From contig NZ_JACCEM010000001.1 of assembly GCF_013416525.1 (NCBI RefSeq), positions 62,001-126,000 on the forward strand: a stretch of 64,000 nucleotides of DNA. The letters run 5' to 3'. The notes under the pieces are model-generated. The model saw only the letters and a list, made by a program, of their open reading frames with translations. It did not search any database and was not told where the DNA came from. This document shows, in pieces, positions 26,116 through 34,844 of this stretch; position 1 is the first letter of the stretch; every line of letters begins with the position of its first letter. This DNA is from Parapusillimonas granuli. Lineage in GTDB: Bacteria; Pseudomonadota; Gammaproteobacteria; Burkholderiales; Burkholderiaceae_B. The translations under genes were made by a program, and so were the position numbers.

Positions 26116-26888
26116 GGCGATTTCCCGGTTTCATCCATGACCCAGGTGTCGCGCCCTTTGGCGCGCCGGTTCGACAAGGCCATGCGGTATTCGAATCGGG
26201 CCGGATTGTAGGCCGCGATCAGGTATTCCAGCGGCGTGCCGTCGGCATCGCGCACCACGCGCTTGATGCAAAGCAGCGGCGAGCCCACGCCGACATCCAG
26301 CGCCTCGGCGTGATGGACATCCGCCAGGATGGCGGTGAAGCTTTGCTCGGCCGAGGTGGGCTTCAGGCCCAGGCGGCGGAAGATGCGCTGCAAGGCATTC
26401 TGACCGAGATCGGCTTCGGTGTAGCGGCGCCCCACCGATTCGGGGACATAGGTCAGCAGATAGGAAAAAGGCTGGTCGTGGTAGTAGCGCACGCGCAATG
26501 CCTTCTGCACTTTGGCATGGGCCGGCAGTTCCAGCCGGGTGCGGACGTCCGGGCCGGCGGCTTCATAGCCGAAGGACAGCAGCCTGGCCTGGGTATTCGC
26601 GCCCATGTCCGACAAGTGGGCCATGAGCTTGTTGATGTCGGCCGGCAATGCGGCGGACGGTGCGCTGGGCGGGCACGGAAACGTACCCGCCCCTTGGCGG
26701 CGTTCCACCAGGCCTTCCTGCTGCAGGAGATCCAGCGAGCGCCGGATGGTCAGTCGCGACACGCCATACTGCCCGGCAAGCGCGTTCTCGCCGGGCAGCG
26801 CGCGGCCGGCATCGAATTGCTGGCCTTCGATGGCCTGCTTGAGCAGCCGGTAGATCCGGTAGTAGCGAGGCGTGGGATTGGCGATCAT
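26112..26888 (-). CDS. GntR-family transcriptional regulator (HutC type)
   Basis: This 258-residue protein has an N-terminal winged helix (LAGQYGVSRLTIRRSLDLLQQEGLVERRQGAGTF, about 31-64) followed by a UTRA ligand domain (SYLLTYVPESVGRRYTEADL; PLLCIKRVVRDADGTPLEYLIAAY). It lies between the Bug receptor and the duplicated unknown gene, and probably controls them through the palindrome at 27943-27964. The effector is unknown. Confidence 0.9.
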   Translation of the reverse strand: MIANPTPRYYRIYRLLKQAIEGQQFDAGRALPGENALAGQYGVSRLTIRRSLDLLQQEGLVERRQGAGTFPCPPSAPSAALPADINKLMAHLSDMGANTQARLLSFGYEAAGPDVRTRLELPAHAKVQKALRVRYYHDQPFSYLLTYVPESVGRRYTEADLGQNALQRIFRRLGLKPTSAEQSFTAILADVHHAEALDVGVGSPLLCIKRVVRDADGTPLEYLIAAYNPARFEYRMALSNRRAKGRDTWVMDETGKSP

Positions 26889-26915
26889 GGCCGCGTGCGC
26901 CGATGGGGGTGGTGG

Positions 26916-27881
26916 TCAGTCGGCCGAGGCCCCCGTGAACTTGACGACTTCGGCGTAGTGGGCGATGTCTTTCTTGATGAATTCCGCGAACTCCGCCGGC
27001 GTGTTGGTGACGACCTGGCCGCCGCCGTGCGTCATCAGGCTGATGAAGGACGGGCGCTTGGCGCCTTCGACCACGGCTTTGTTCAGTTCGGCGAGACGCT
27101 CGGGGCTCAGGCCCGCGGGACCGAACATGCCGAACCAGGCCTGGGAGGTGAACCCGGGCACGGTGTCGGACACGGGGCGAAGGCCGGGGAACTGCTTCAG
27201 CGGCTTGTCGCTGGTGACCGCCAGGAACTTGATGCGGCCCGAGTCCAGCAGCGGCAGCACGTTTTCGACGCTGGCGAACATGAGGTCGACCTGCCCGCCG
27301 ACCAGGTCCTGCAGGGCGGGCGAAGTGCCTTTATACGGCACGTTCAGGCCTTCGATGCCCGTGACCATCTGGAAGCTGGCGGTGGCCATGTGCAGCGACG
27401 AACCGATGCCGCCCAGCGCGAAGCTGAGTTCCTTGGGCTTGCTCTTGCCCAGCTTGATGAGCTCTTCGACGTTGTTGGCGGGGAAGTCCTTGCGGGCGAC
27501 CAGCACGCTGGGCACCTGGGCGAGAATGCTGATGGGGGTGAAGTCTTTTTGCGGATCGAAAGGCAGCTTTTTGTACAGGCTGGCGTTGACCGTGAAGCTG
27601 GTGAAGCTGACCAGCAGGGTGTTGCCGTCCTTGGCGGAGCGGGCGACCTGATCGGCCGCGATGTTGCCGCCGGCGCCGGGCTTGTTCTCGACGATCACGG
27701 TGGTGCCCAGGATGTCGGACATTTCCTGGGCGATGCCCCGCGCCACGCGGTCGGTCGTGCCGCCGGGCGATGCGCCGACGATCAGCGTAATGGGTTTGGG
27801 GGCCTGGGCGTATGTGGCGGCGAGGGGCAGCAGGCTGAAAAGGCCGGCAAGCAGGCAGCGGCCGAGTACGTTCTTGTGCAC
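26916..27881 (-). CDS. Bug/TctC-type periplasmic substrate-binding protein
   Basis: This 321-residue receptor begins at GTG 27881 with CAGGAG nine bases upstream. The signal peptide ends at about ATYAQA, and the mature protein starts with PKPITLIVGASPGGTTDRVAR. The ligand pocket loops (SPGGTTDR; ENKPGAGGNIAADQVARSAKDGN) match the family that binds carboxylates for tripartite tricarboxylate transporters. No TctA/TctB genes are adjacent, as is common for the expanded Bug family. It is the first gene of a three-gene operon. Confidence 0.92.
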   Translation of the reverse strand: MHKNVLGRCLLAGLFSLLPLAATYAQAPKPITLIVGASPGGTTDRVARGIAQEMSDILGTTVIVENKPGAGGNIAADQVARSAKDGNTLLVSFTSFTVNASLYKKLPFDPQKDFTPISILAQVPSVLVARKDFPANNVEELIKLGKSKPKELSFALGGIGSSLHMATASFQMVTGIEGLNVPYKGTSPALQDLVGGQVDLMFASVENVLPLLDSGRIKFLAVTSDKPLKQFPGLRPVSDTVPGFTSQAWFGMFGPAGLSPERLAELNKAVVEGAKRPSFISLMTHGGGQVVTNTPAEFAEFIKKDIAHYAEVVKFTGASAD

Positions 27882-27942
27882 GGTGGGTCTCCTGGAATGG
27901 AATATCGGGTTCTCGATGGCGTGAATCAGTCTAACTCATATA

Positions 27943-27964
27943 GTTGTATTGTCAACAATACAAC
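27943..27964 (-). promoter_or_regulatory. Perfect 22-bp palindrome, probable GntR operator
   Basis: GTTGTATTGT-CA-ACAATACAAC has two perfect 10-base arms, 62 bases upstream of the Bug start codon. On the minus strand the centre contains TTGACA (27955-27950), a -35-like hexamer, so a bound protein would block RNA polymerase. The GntR gene in the same operon is the obvious candidate binder. Confidence 0.72.
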
Positions 27965-28005
27965 CTATGGAAACTGGGTTTATGCCGACCCCTTGGCCAG
28001 GTGGC

Positions 28006-28893
28006 TCAACGGCGCGTGCCGAGATAAGTGCCGAGCAATATAGCGACCAGGCCCACGGCATGCCAGGCCGAGAACGGCTCGTCCAGCAGCAGGATGGCGA
28101 ACAAGACCCCGAACACGGGAATCCAGTATTGGTACATGGCGCTGCGCGCGGCGCCGATTTCGATCAGCGCCCGGTTCCACACCATGTTGCCGATGGCGGT
28201 GGCCACGACGCCCGAGAACAAGAGCAGCATGACGAGCCACCAGCCCGGGAAAGCCATGCCGGGGATCTGGCCGGCGATTTCGCTGAACGCCAGGTGCACG
28301 CACAGGATGACCGTGCCGATGGTGTAGATGATGCCGCTGATGACCAGCGCACCGAACTGCTTGGCCATCGACTGGATCAGCACGCCGCCCGACACGAAGC
28401 TGAGCAGCGCCGAAAACACCTGCAGGTCCCCCCACCCCGCGCCCTCGACGGCCGCGCCGCTGCGGTTGAGCACCACGGCCGCCACGCCGCCGAAGCCGAT
28501 GACGATGCCGACGAGCCGCCGCCGGGTCAGGGTTTCGCGGAACATGGCCGCCACCAGCAGCGACGCCATGAGCGGACTGAGCGCTGAAATCAGGGCGGCG
28601 TTGGTGGCGCTGGCGCTGCGCATCCCGGCGGTGAACAACACCTGGTTGCCATACACCATGAGCAGCGCACAGAGCAGGAAGCGCAGCCATTGCTTGCGCG
28701 TGATGCCGCGCAGCTTCAGCGGCTGCCTGGCGAGGAAAAGCGTGAGGTTGATGACGGCGACCGCCAGCACCATGCGCAGACAGGCCACCAGGAGAGGGTC
28801 CAGCTGTGTCGTCAGTACTTTGACCGCGGATATATTCACGCCCCAGATGGCCATCACGCCGATCAGGAGCACCTGCATACTGACGGGATTCAT
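28006..28893 (-). CDS. DMT-superfamily (EamA) transporter
   Basis: This 295-residue protein has ten hydrophobic helices arranged as two EamA repeats. The first begins MNPVSMQVLLIGVMAIWGVNISAVK; the second has FSALLSFVSGGVLIQSMAKQFG and ends LDEPFSAWHAVGLVAILLGTYLG. Such proteins usually export amino acids or related metabolites. It lies 86 bases downstream of the AceE-type gene on the same strand. The gap has a GC-rich hairpin (CGGGGTT/AACCCCG, 28940-28965) without a U-run, so joint transcription is possible. Confidence 0.88.
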   Translation of the reverse strand: MNPVSMQVLLIGVMAIWGVNISAVKVLTTQLDPLLVACLRMVLAVAVINLTLFLARQPLKLRGITRKQWLRFLLCALLMVYGNQVLFTAGMRSASATNAALISALSPLMASLLVAAMFRETLTRRRLVGIVIGFGGVAAVVLNRSGAAVEGAGWGDLQVFSALLSFVSGGVLIQSMAKQFGALVISGIIYTIGTVILCVHLAFSEIAGQIPGMAFPGWWLVMLLLFSGVVATAIGNMVWNRALIEIGAARSAMYQYWIPVFGVLFAILLLDEPFSAWHAVGLVAILLGTYLGTRR

Positions 28894-28979
28894 GCGTCTT
28901 CGTAGGGCTGTCTGGATGGCGAAAGCATATCAGGTAAGGCGGGGTTTGTGGGCTCCGCAACCCCGGCTTTATGGCGCCT

Positions 28980-31652
28980 TCAGCCTCTTTCCAACGCCCT
29001 CGAGGCCGCTTCGGCGATTCCTTGCGCATCCACCCCGAAATAGCGCCGGAGCTCGGCCCGGGTATCGCTGCGGCCGAAGCCGTCCGTACCCAGGCAGCGA
29101 TAAGAGCGTCCTTCGGGCAGATACGCCCTGACCGACTCCGGCACCAGGCGCACATAGTCCGTGGCCGCGATGATGGGGCCTTGCGTGCCGTCCAGCACCC
29201 GCCGCAAGTGCGGAACCTCCGCGCCGTCCTCGCAGCGGGCGCCGTCGCGCGCCAGTTCGCTCCAGCTGGTGACGCTGATGACGTCGCTGGCGACGCCCCG
29301 GCGGGCGAGTTCCCGGGCCGCCTGGATGACTTCCGTGAGGATGGCGCCCGAGCCCATGAGCGTCACGCGCGGCGCCCGTTCCGGCGCGGCGCCCTCGGCG
29401 GCGTATGCGCCGTGGCGATACGCGCCCTGGACGATGTCGGCTTCGACGTCCGCCGGCAGATCGGGCTGGGCGTAGTTCTCGTTCATCACCGTGATGTAGT
29501 AGAACTCGTCCTGCTGCTCCACCATCATGCGCCGCATGCCGTGCGCCACGATCACGGCCAGCTCGCCGGCGAACGCCGGATCGTAGGCCCTGCAGTTCGG
29601 CACGGCGGCGGCCCACAGGTGGCTGGAGCCGTCCTGGTGCTGCAGGCCCTCTCCGGCGAGGGTCGTGCGGCCCGAGGTGGCGCCGATCAGGAAGCCGCGC
29701 GGGCGCTGGTCGGCGGCGGCCCAGATCAGGTCGCCCACGCGCTGGAAGCCGAACATGGAGTAATAGATATAGAAAGGCAGCATGGCCAGCCCATGCACGC
29801 TGTAGCTGGTGGCCGCGGCGACCCAGCTGGAGATGGCGCCGGCTTCGCTGATGCCCTCTTCCAGGATCTGGCCGTCGATGGCTTCACGGTAGCTGAGTAT
29901 GGAACCGATATCCTCGGGCTCGTATTTTTGCCCGACGCAGGAATAGATGCCGACCTGCTTGAACAGATTGGCCATGCCGAAGGTGCGCGCCTCGTCGGCG
30001 ACGATGGGCACGATGCGCGGCCCCAGTTCCTTGTCGCGCAACAGCGTGCCCAGCATGCGGACGAAAGCCATGGTGGTGGACATTTCGCGGCCGCCGCCCT
30101 GGAGGGCGAAGCGGGCGTAGGATTCGGCGGGCGGCACGGCGACCGGGTCGCAGTCCGTGTGGCGCGCGGGCAGGTGGCCGCCCAGCGACCGGCGCCGCGC
30201 CTGCAGGTATTGCAGCTCGGCGCTGCCTTCTTCGGGCTTGTAGAAGTCCAGCCGCCTGGCCTGTTCGTCGGTGAGCGGCAGGCCGAAGCGGTCGCGGAAC
30301 TGCAGCAGGTCGGTGTCCTCGAATTTCTTTTGCGAATGCGTGGTCATGCGGCCCTGGCCGGCGCTGCCCATGCCGTAGCCTTTCTTGGTGTGCGCGAGGA
30401 TGACGGTGGGCCGGCCCGTGGTCGCCATGGCGGCGGCATAGGCCGCGTGGATCTTGACCAGGTCGTGCCCGCCGCGGCGCAGGCTGTCGATTTCCTCGTC
30501 GCTCAGCCCTTCCACCAGGCGGGCGAGCTCTTGGTTCTGGCCGAAGAAGTGGTCCCGGTTGTAGCGGCCGTCGTTGGCGGCGAAGGTCTGCATCTGGCCG
30601 TCGACCGTGTTGGACAGGGCCCGTGCCAGCGCCCCGGTGCGGTCCTGGGCGAACAGGCCGTCCCAGTCGCTGCCCCACAAGACCTTGATGACGTTCCAGC
30701 CGGCGCCCAGGAAGAGTTTTTCCAGCTCGTCGATGACCCGGAAGTTGCCGCGCACGGGGCCGTCCAGCCGCTGCAGGTTGCAGTTCACCACCCAGATCAG
30801 GTTGTCCAGCCGTTCGCGGGCGGCCAGCGTCAGCGCGCTCATGGATTCGGGCTCGTCCATTTCGCCGTCGCCGAACACGCCCCACACCTTGCGGCCGCCG
30901 CAATCGAGCAGGCCGCGATGCGTCAGGTAGTGCATGAAGCGCGCCTGGTAGATGGAACTGATGGGGCCGATGCCCATGGAACCGGTGGGAAACTGCCAGA
31001 AATCGGGCATGAGGTAGGGATGCGGGTAGCTGCACAGCCCGCGCGCGCCTCCCCGGGGGCCGCGGATCTCCTGCCGGTAATGGGCCAGGTCGTGTTCGGT
31101 CAGCCGCCCTTCCAGGTAAGCGCGCGCGTAGACGCCCGGCGCGCTGTGCGGCTGCAGGAACACCAGGTCGCCCTTGTGACCGCCGGGCTGGCGCTCGCGC
31201 GCGCGAAAGAAGTGATTGAAGCCGACCTCGAACAGGTCGGCCGCGCTGGCATAGCTGGCGATGTGCCCGCCCAGTTCGCCATAGGCGGCGTTGGCGCGCA
31301 CCACCATGGCCAGGGCGTTCCAGCGGATGATGGCGCCCAGCCGTTGCTCCATGGCCAGGTCGCCCGGGAAAGCCGGCTGCCGGTCGGCGGGTATGCTGTT
31401 GACGTAGGGCGTGCCCAGGGGCGGCCGCCAGGCGAGCTTGCCGCCGAGCGCCAGGCGGGAGAGCTCGTCCATCATGAAGGCGGCTCGCTGCGGGCCATGC
31501 GTTTCGATGAGGGACCGGAAGGACTCATGCCATTCGGCGGTTTCCTCGGGATCGATATCGTGGGCCGCGCCGGGGCCGGCGTCCGGCCCGCTCTGGGCAT
31601 CGGCAAAGGCGGGATCCTGCATCCAGGCTTGCATGGGAAGTGGTGAGTTCAT
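28980..31652 (-). CDS. AceE-type homodimeric 2-oxoacid dehydrogenase E1 (orphan, possibly MdeB-like)
   Basis: This 890-residue thiamine diphosphate enzyme is close to the normal length of homodimeric pyruvate dehydrogenase E1. It has DPEETAEWHESFRSLIE at the N-terminus, YPHPYLMPDFWQFPTGSMG, and the ThDP motif region VFGDGEMDEPES...NCNLQRLDGPV. The C-terminal region has VAAATSYSVHG and DGFGRSDTRAELRRYFGVD. No E2 or E3 gene is nearby, but a divergent Lrp-type regulator is. That layout resembles the mdeR/mdeB pair of Pseudomonas, whose E1 acts on 2-oxobutyrate. Pyruvate or 2-oxobutyrate are both possible. The start is the second ATG, preceded by CGGATGACCGCC; an ATG nine bases earlier is possible. 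Confidence 0.85.
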   Translation of the reverse strand: MNSPLPMQAWMQDPAFADAQSGPDAGPGAAHDIDPEETAEWHESFRSLIETHGPQRAAFMMDELSRLALGGKLAWRPPLGTPYVNSIPADRQPAFPGDLAMEQRLGAIIRWNALAMVVRANAAYGELGGHIASYASAADLFEVGFNHFFRARERQPGGHKGDLVFLQPHSAPGVYARAYLEGRLTEHDLAHYRQEIRGPRGGARGLCSYPHPYLMPDFWQFPTGSMGIGPISSIYQARFMHYLTHRGLLDCGGRKVWGVFGDGEMDEPESMSALTLAARERLDNLIWVVNCNLQRLDGPVRGNFRVIDELEKLFLGAGWNVIKVLWGSDWDGLFAQDRTGALARALSNTVDGQMQTFAANDGRYNRDHFFGQNQELARLVEGLSDEEIDSLRRGGHDLVKIHAAYAAAMATTGRPTVILAHTKKGYGMGSAGQGRMTTHSQKKFEDTDLLQFRDRFGLPLTDEQARRLDFYKPEEGSAELQYLQARRRSLGGHLPARHTDCDPVAVPPAESYARFALQGGGREMSTTMAFVRMLGTLLRDKELGPRIVPIVADEARTFGMANLFKQVGIYSCVGQKYEPEDIGSILSYREAIDGQILEEGISEAGAISSWVAAATSYSVHGLAMLPFYIYYSMFGFQRVGDLIWAAADQRPRGFLIGATSGRTTLAGEGLQHQDGSSHLWAAAVPNCRAYDPAFAGELAVIVAHGMRRMMVEQQDEFYYITVMNENYAQPDLPADVEADIVQGAYRHGAYAAEGAAPERAPRVTLMGSGAILTEVIQAARELARRGVASDVISVTSWSELARDGARCEDGAEVPHLRRVLDGTQGPIIAATDYVRLVPESVRAYLPEGRSYRCLGTDGFGRSDTRAELRRYFGVDAQGIAEAASRALERG

Positions 31653-31661
31653 GGCGGTCAT

Positions 31662-31780
31662 CCGAAATAATGCTGCATACCGATATTCTGCCCCCGCCGA
31701 CGCGGCATTTGCTGTCGAAGAAAGTGGCTCTTATCGCACTTTGCAGCATAAAATGCCAGGTGAAACATCAGGGAAAGCAC
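31662..31780. promoter_or_regulatory. Divergent control region between the E1 gene and the Lrp-type regulator
   Basis: The 128-base spacer is AT-rich in its middle. It contains the inverted octamers ATGCTGCA (31670-31677) and TGCAGCAT (31742-31749), 64 bases apart, plus several T/A-rich patches. Lrp-family proteins often bind such spaced degenerate sites in divergent regions. Assignment to this regulator is inference. Confidence 0.4.
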
Positions 31781-32245
31781 ATGAAGCTGGACGCCACGGA
31801 TTTACGGATACTGGACGAGCTGCAACGCGACGGCTCGCTCAGCAACGTGGAGCTCGCGCGCCGGGTGCATCTTTCGCCCTCGCCTTGCCTGGCGCGCGTC
31901 AAGGCGCTGGAGGCGGCGGGCATCATCGCGCGCTACGTGGCGCTGGCCAATGCCGCCGCGCTGGGCCTGGGGCTCAACGTGTTCATCTCGATCAGCCTGA
32001 AGTCGCAGGACAAGGCCGCCCTGAACCATTTCGAGCAGCGCATCGCCGAGCATGACGAGGTCATGGAGTGCTATTTGATGACCGGCGATTCCGACTATCT
32101 GATCCGCGTGGCCGTGAAGGACATCGCGGCGCTGGAACGGTTCATCCTTGAACAGCTGACGCCCATACCGGGCATAGACAAGATCCGGTCCAGCTTCGCG
32201 CTGAAGCAGGTCTTGTATAAGACCGCGCTGCCATTGGGAAGGTAG
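31781..32245 (+). CDS. Lrp/AsnC-family transcriptional regulator
   Basis: This 154-residue protein has an N-terminal helix-turn-helix (LDATDLRILDELQRDGSLSNVELARRVHLSPSPCLARVKALEAAGII) and a C-terminal RAM domain (GDSDYLIRVAVKDIAALERFI, then IPGIDKIRSSFALKQV). Length and layout are standard. The start at ATG 31781 is chosen because the family begins with MKLDxxDxxIL. It is divergent from the orphan E1 gene, so it probably responds to an amino acid and activates that gene. Confidence 0.93.
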   Translation: MKLDATDLRILDELQRDGSLSNVELARRVHLSPSPCLARVKALEAAGIIARYVALANAAALGLGLNVFISISLKSQDKAALNHFEQRIAEHDEVMECYLMTGDSDYLIRVAVKDIAALERFILEQLTPIPGIDKIRSSFALKQVLYKTALPLGR

Positions 32246-32274
32246 CGGCGTGGCGCAGCCGCCGCTACCTTCCC

Positions 32275-33051
32275 TCAAAGAATTTCCAGGTCTATTTCGG
32301 CGAGCGCGCCGTAGACGGCTTTGAATGCGTCGCCCTGCCGGGCGCGCGCCAGGATGTTGCAGCTGCCGGAACTGACGATTTGCCCCCGGGCTATTTCCCT
32401 ACCCATCCCATTGAGCTTGTTCGCCAGCCAGACAATAGGGGCGACCGGGTGTCCCATGACGTCGGAGGCGCGCCCCCGGGCCTTGGGCTTGCCGTTCTTG
32501 TAGAGCGTAACCTCGATATCGCGCGCGAAGGCTTCCCGCCACGCGTCGACTTGCCGGCCCATGACATACCAGCCGGAAGCAAAGCCATCGGCAATGATGA
32601 ATTCCTTGGACGGAAGCCTGTCCTCGGGGTAGCGGCACTCCGCGATTTCGATGCCGACATGCACGCGTTCGATCGCTGCCATGACGTCGTCAAAGGCGTA
32701 TGGCCGGCCGCGGCTTGGCAGGGCGCGGCCCATGACGAAGAAGAATTCGCATTCCACGATGGGGCTCAAAAGACGCTGCTGCGGAAGCGCCGCGGGCGCG
32801 CTCAGGAAATGCTCGTGAAATGTGGGACCGAATACCGGGGAGTCCGTGCGCAACTGCGCTTGCATCTGTTCGTTGGTCGCGGCGATTTTCCAGCCAGCCT
32901 GCCGCCAGCCCAGCGCGCTCGACACCGCGAACATGGTTTCGTAGGCCTCCTCTTCCGACTCCAGGCGCCATGCCGCGTCCATCCGCGCCAGCGGCCGGAC
33001 CTCCCGGCGCGCGTTCCGCAGCGCTTCGACCAAGCTCGCATCAACCGCCAT
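32275..33051 (-). CDS. 2-keto-4-pentenoate hydratase / fumarylacetoacetate hydrolase-like enzyme
   Basis: This 258-residue protein of the MhpD/4-oxalocrotonate decarboxylase type has GWKIAATN near residue 52, the metal-binding VECEFFFVMGRALP and IEIAECRY glutamates, and SSGSCNILARA near the end. Members hydrate or decarboxylate 2-oxo acids formed in ring-cleavage pathways. It is the last gene of the minus-strand CoA-transferase operon, 12 bases after the LysR gene. Confidence 0.87.
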   Translation of the reverse strand: MAVDASLVEALRNARREVRPLARMDAAWRLESEEEAYETMFAVSSALGWRQAGWKIAATNEQMQAQLRTDSPVFGPTFHEHFLSAPAALPQQRLLSPIVECEFFFVMGRALPSRGRPYAFDDVMAAIERVHVGIEIAECRYPEDRLPSKEFIIADGFASGWYVMGRQVDAWREAFARDIEVTLYKNGKPKARGRASDVMGHPVAPIVWLANKLNGMGREIARGQIVSSGSCNILARARQGDAFKAVYGALAEIDLEIL

Positions 33052-33063
33052 CGCCGTTCCTTT

Positions 33064-33990
33064 TCATGCCGGCTCCCCAGGCGGTGGCCCGTTGGGCCTG
33101 ATCATGGTCCGGGCGATGTCTATCATGGACCGGACATGGTCCACTTTGCCCGACAGCGCATGAATGCACTGCAGATGCGAAACGATCTCCGTTTGCACGC
33201 GGTGGAACCGCACGCCGTTCAAGCCGGTTTGCGCCAGGCATTCCGGTACCAGCGCAACGCCCATGCCCTTGGAAACCATGGCGACCGCCGTCAGCCACTG
33301 CTTGGCATGGTGCTCCATGCGCGGCGAAAAGCCCGCCTGGATGCAGATGGACGTGATCGTGTCGAAATAATGGGGCGAGGCGTCGCGGTCGAAGATGATG
33401 AAATTCTCGTCCTTGAAGCGCGCCAGGTCCACGTCGGCTTCGGTCACCCGGTAGTAATCCGGGACGCACAGCAGAAACCTTTCCGTGAACAGGTTGATGC
33501 ATCCCACCGCCCGGCTGCTGATGGACGCCAGCGAATGCGTGAAACCGATGTCCAGGTCGCCCGCAAGGACGGCGTCGAACTGCGCTTTGGAAGACATCTC
33601 ATACAGGGAAACCGGTACGTTCGGGACTTCCGACTTGAACCTGCGTATGGTGTCGGGCAGCCCCCGGAAGATCATGGACGCATGGAACCCGACGCTGATG
33701 CCGCGCGACAAGCCTATGGCGAAATTCTGGATGTCGCTGAACGCCTGATTCGCATGGCCCGTCACCTGCAAAGCGTAGGTGTAGAATTCGCGCCCCGCCT
33801 CGGTCAATTCGACATTGCGGCTGGACCGGATGACCAGTTGGATTTCCAGATAGGATTCGAGCTGCTGGATCGCGACGCTGAAGGGCGGCTGCGAAACATG
33901 GCATCGCATCGCCGCCCGGCTGAAGTTCAGTTCTTCGGCCAGCGCGATGAAATACTTCAAATGCCTCAGCTCGATCGCGTCGATGCGCAT
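33064..33990 (-). CDS. LysR-family transcriptional regulator
   Basis: This 308-residue regulator has an N-terminal HTH (LRHLKYFIALAEELNFSRAAMRCHVSQPPFSVAIQQLESYLEIQLV) followed by a periplasmic-binding-protein-like effector domain (ISVGFHASMIFRGLPDTIRRF; DLDIGFTHS). It is embedded fourth in the operon it probably controls, and its start codon directly follows the thioesterase stop. A T-N11-A palindrome suitable for LysR binding is present upstream of the operon at 36081-36093. Confidence 0.92.
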   Translation of the reverse strand: MRIDAIELRHLKYFIALAEELNFSRAAMRCHVSQPPFSVAIQQLESYLEIQLVIRSSRNVELTEAGREFYTYALQVTGHANQAFSDIQNFAIGLSRGISVGFHASMIFRGLPDTIRRFKSEVPNVPVSLYEMSSKAQFDAVLAGDLDIGFTHSLASISSRAVGCINLFTERFLLCVPDYYRVTEADVDLARFKDENFIIFDRDASPHYFDTITSICIQAGFSPRMEHHAKQWLTAVAMVSKGMGVALVPECLAQTGLNGVRFHRVQTEIVSHLQCIHALSGKVDHVRSMIDIARTMIRPNGPPPGEPA

Positions 33991-34401
33991 CTAGCACCCT
34001 TTACCGGCAACGAGCTTGAAAACTCCGTTCGCCATCGCGATTTTCTCGCCTCGTTCGTTGAACACGATGCCTGTCGCGAAGCACATGCTGCGGCCACGGC
34101 TTTCGCACCGGCAATCGGCATAGAGATCCGAATCGGCCGGCTTGATGAATTTGATGGAAAGATCGATCGTCAGGACGGTATGGGCAAGCGGCGCATGGGC
34201 GCGCGCGCTCGCGGCCATCGCGAAATCCAGCAAAGCCATTATGGCGGGACCGCTGACTGTGCCATGGACATTGCAGTTCTCTTCAAGAAAGGGAAGAATG
34301 GCGGACGCCGTATTTCCATCGCTCATTGAATTCGGCTTGATCCCGAATCGGTCGATCATGGGCGCGCGGATGCCGAAAAAAGAGCCGTCTTCGAATCTCA
34401 T
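33991..34401 (-). CDS. PaaI-family hotdog thioesterase
   Basis: This 136-residue hotdog-fold protein has the family pattern ENCNVHGTVSGPAIMALLDFAMAASARAH, in which the HG-x-x-x-G/A-D layout carries the active site, followed by TIDLSIKFIKPAD. It probably hydrolyses an acyl-CoA formed by the pathway. It overlaps the VOC gene by ATGA and abuts the LysR gene. Confidence 0.85.
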   Translation of the reverse strand: MRFEDGSFFGIRAPMIDRFGIKPNSMSDGNTASAILPFLEENCNVHGTVSGPAIMALLDFAMAASARAHAPLAHTVLTIDLSIKFIKPADSDLYADCRCESRGRSMCFATGIVFNERGEKIAMANGVFKLVAGKGC

Positions 34402-34844
34402 GACGACTGCCCGTATCCATAGTAGGCCAGCACTTCGCTTTGCCGATCCGGTCCGGGCTCGAAGAGCTCCAGCAGGATGTTGTCGGGCGCTTCCAGCATG
34501 AAATAGCCGCCGCCGTCTATGCTTCGTATCGGGTTTCTCAATGCCATCCCCGCTTCTTGCATCCGGCGATACAGGTCCTCCAGGCCGACCACCTGGATGC
34601 CCAGGTGGTGCAGCGCATTGCGCGGGGCGGTATCCACTTTCTTTTCATACAAATGCATGGCGCCGATGCCGATTTTCAGGAAGACGTTGCGCGTCCCGGC
34701 ATAGTCCCCGTCCCATACGACTTCCGCGTCGAACCAGCGGCGATAGAAGTCGATGGTCGCCTCGATGTCGGCGCACAGGATATGCGGGTGGTGTAGATGG
34801 TACCGTTTGCCGGAGCCATAGGGAAATCGCAGCGGCTGGGTCAT
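34398..34844 (-). CDS. VOC-family (glyoxalase/dioxygenase superfamily) protein
   Basis: This 148-residue single-module VOC protein has HLHHPHILCADIEATIDFYRRWFDAEVVWDGDYAGTRNVFLKIG, then ALHHLGIQVVGLEDLYRRMQEAG and YFMLEAPDNILLELFEPG. Metal ligands expected at an N-terminal His and a C-terminal Glu (LELFEP) are present. It could be an epimerase, lyase or dioxygenase in the same acyl-CoA pathway. It overlaps both neighbouring genes by four bases, so it is tightly coupled. Confidence 0.82.
   Translation of the reverse strand: MTQPLRFPYGSGKRYHLHHPHILCADIEATIDFYRRWFDAEVVWDGDYAGTRNVFLKIGIGAMHLYEKKVDTAPRNALHHLGIQVVGLEDLYRRMQEAGMALRNPIRSIDGGGYFMLEAPDNILLELFEPGPDRQSEVLAYYGYGQSS

Noticed and set aside
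28971-31646. Plus-strand open frame of 891 codons antisense to the AceE-type gene
   Set aside because: Product is low-complexity His/Gly/Val-rich without family motifs; the opposite strand is an undoubted E1 enzyme.
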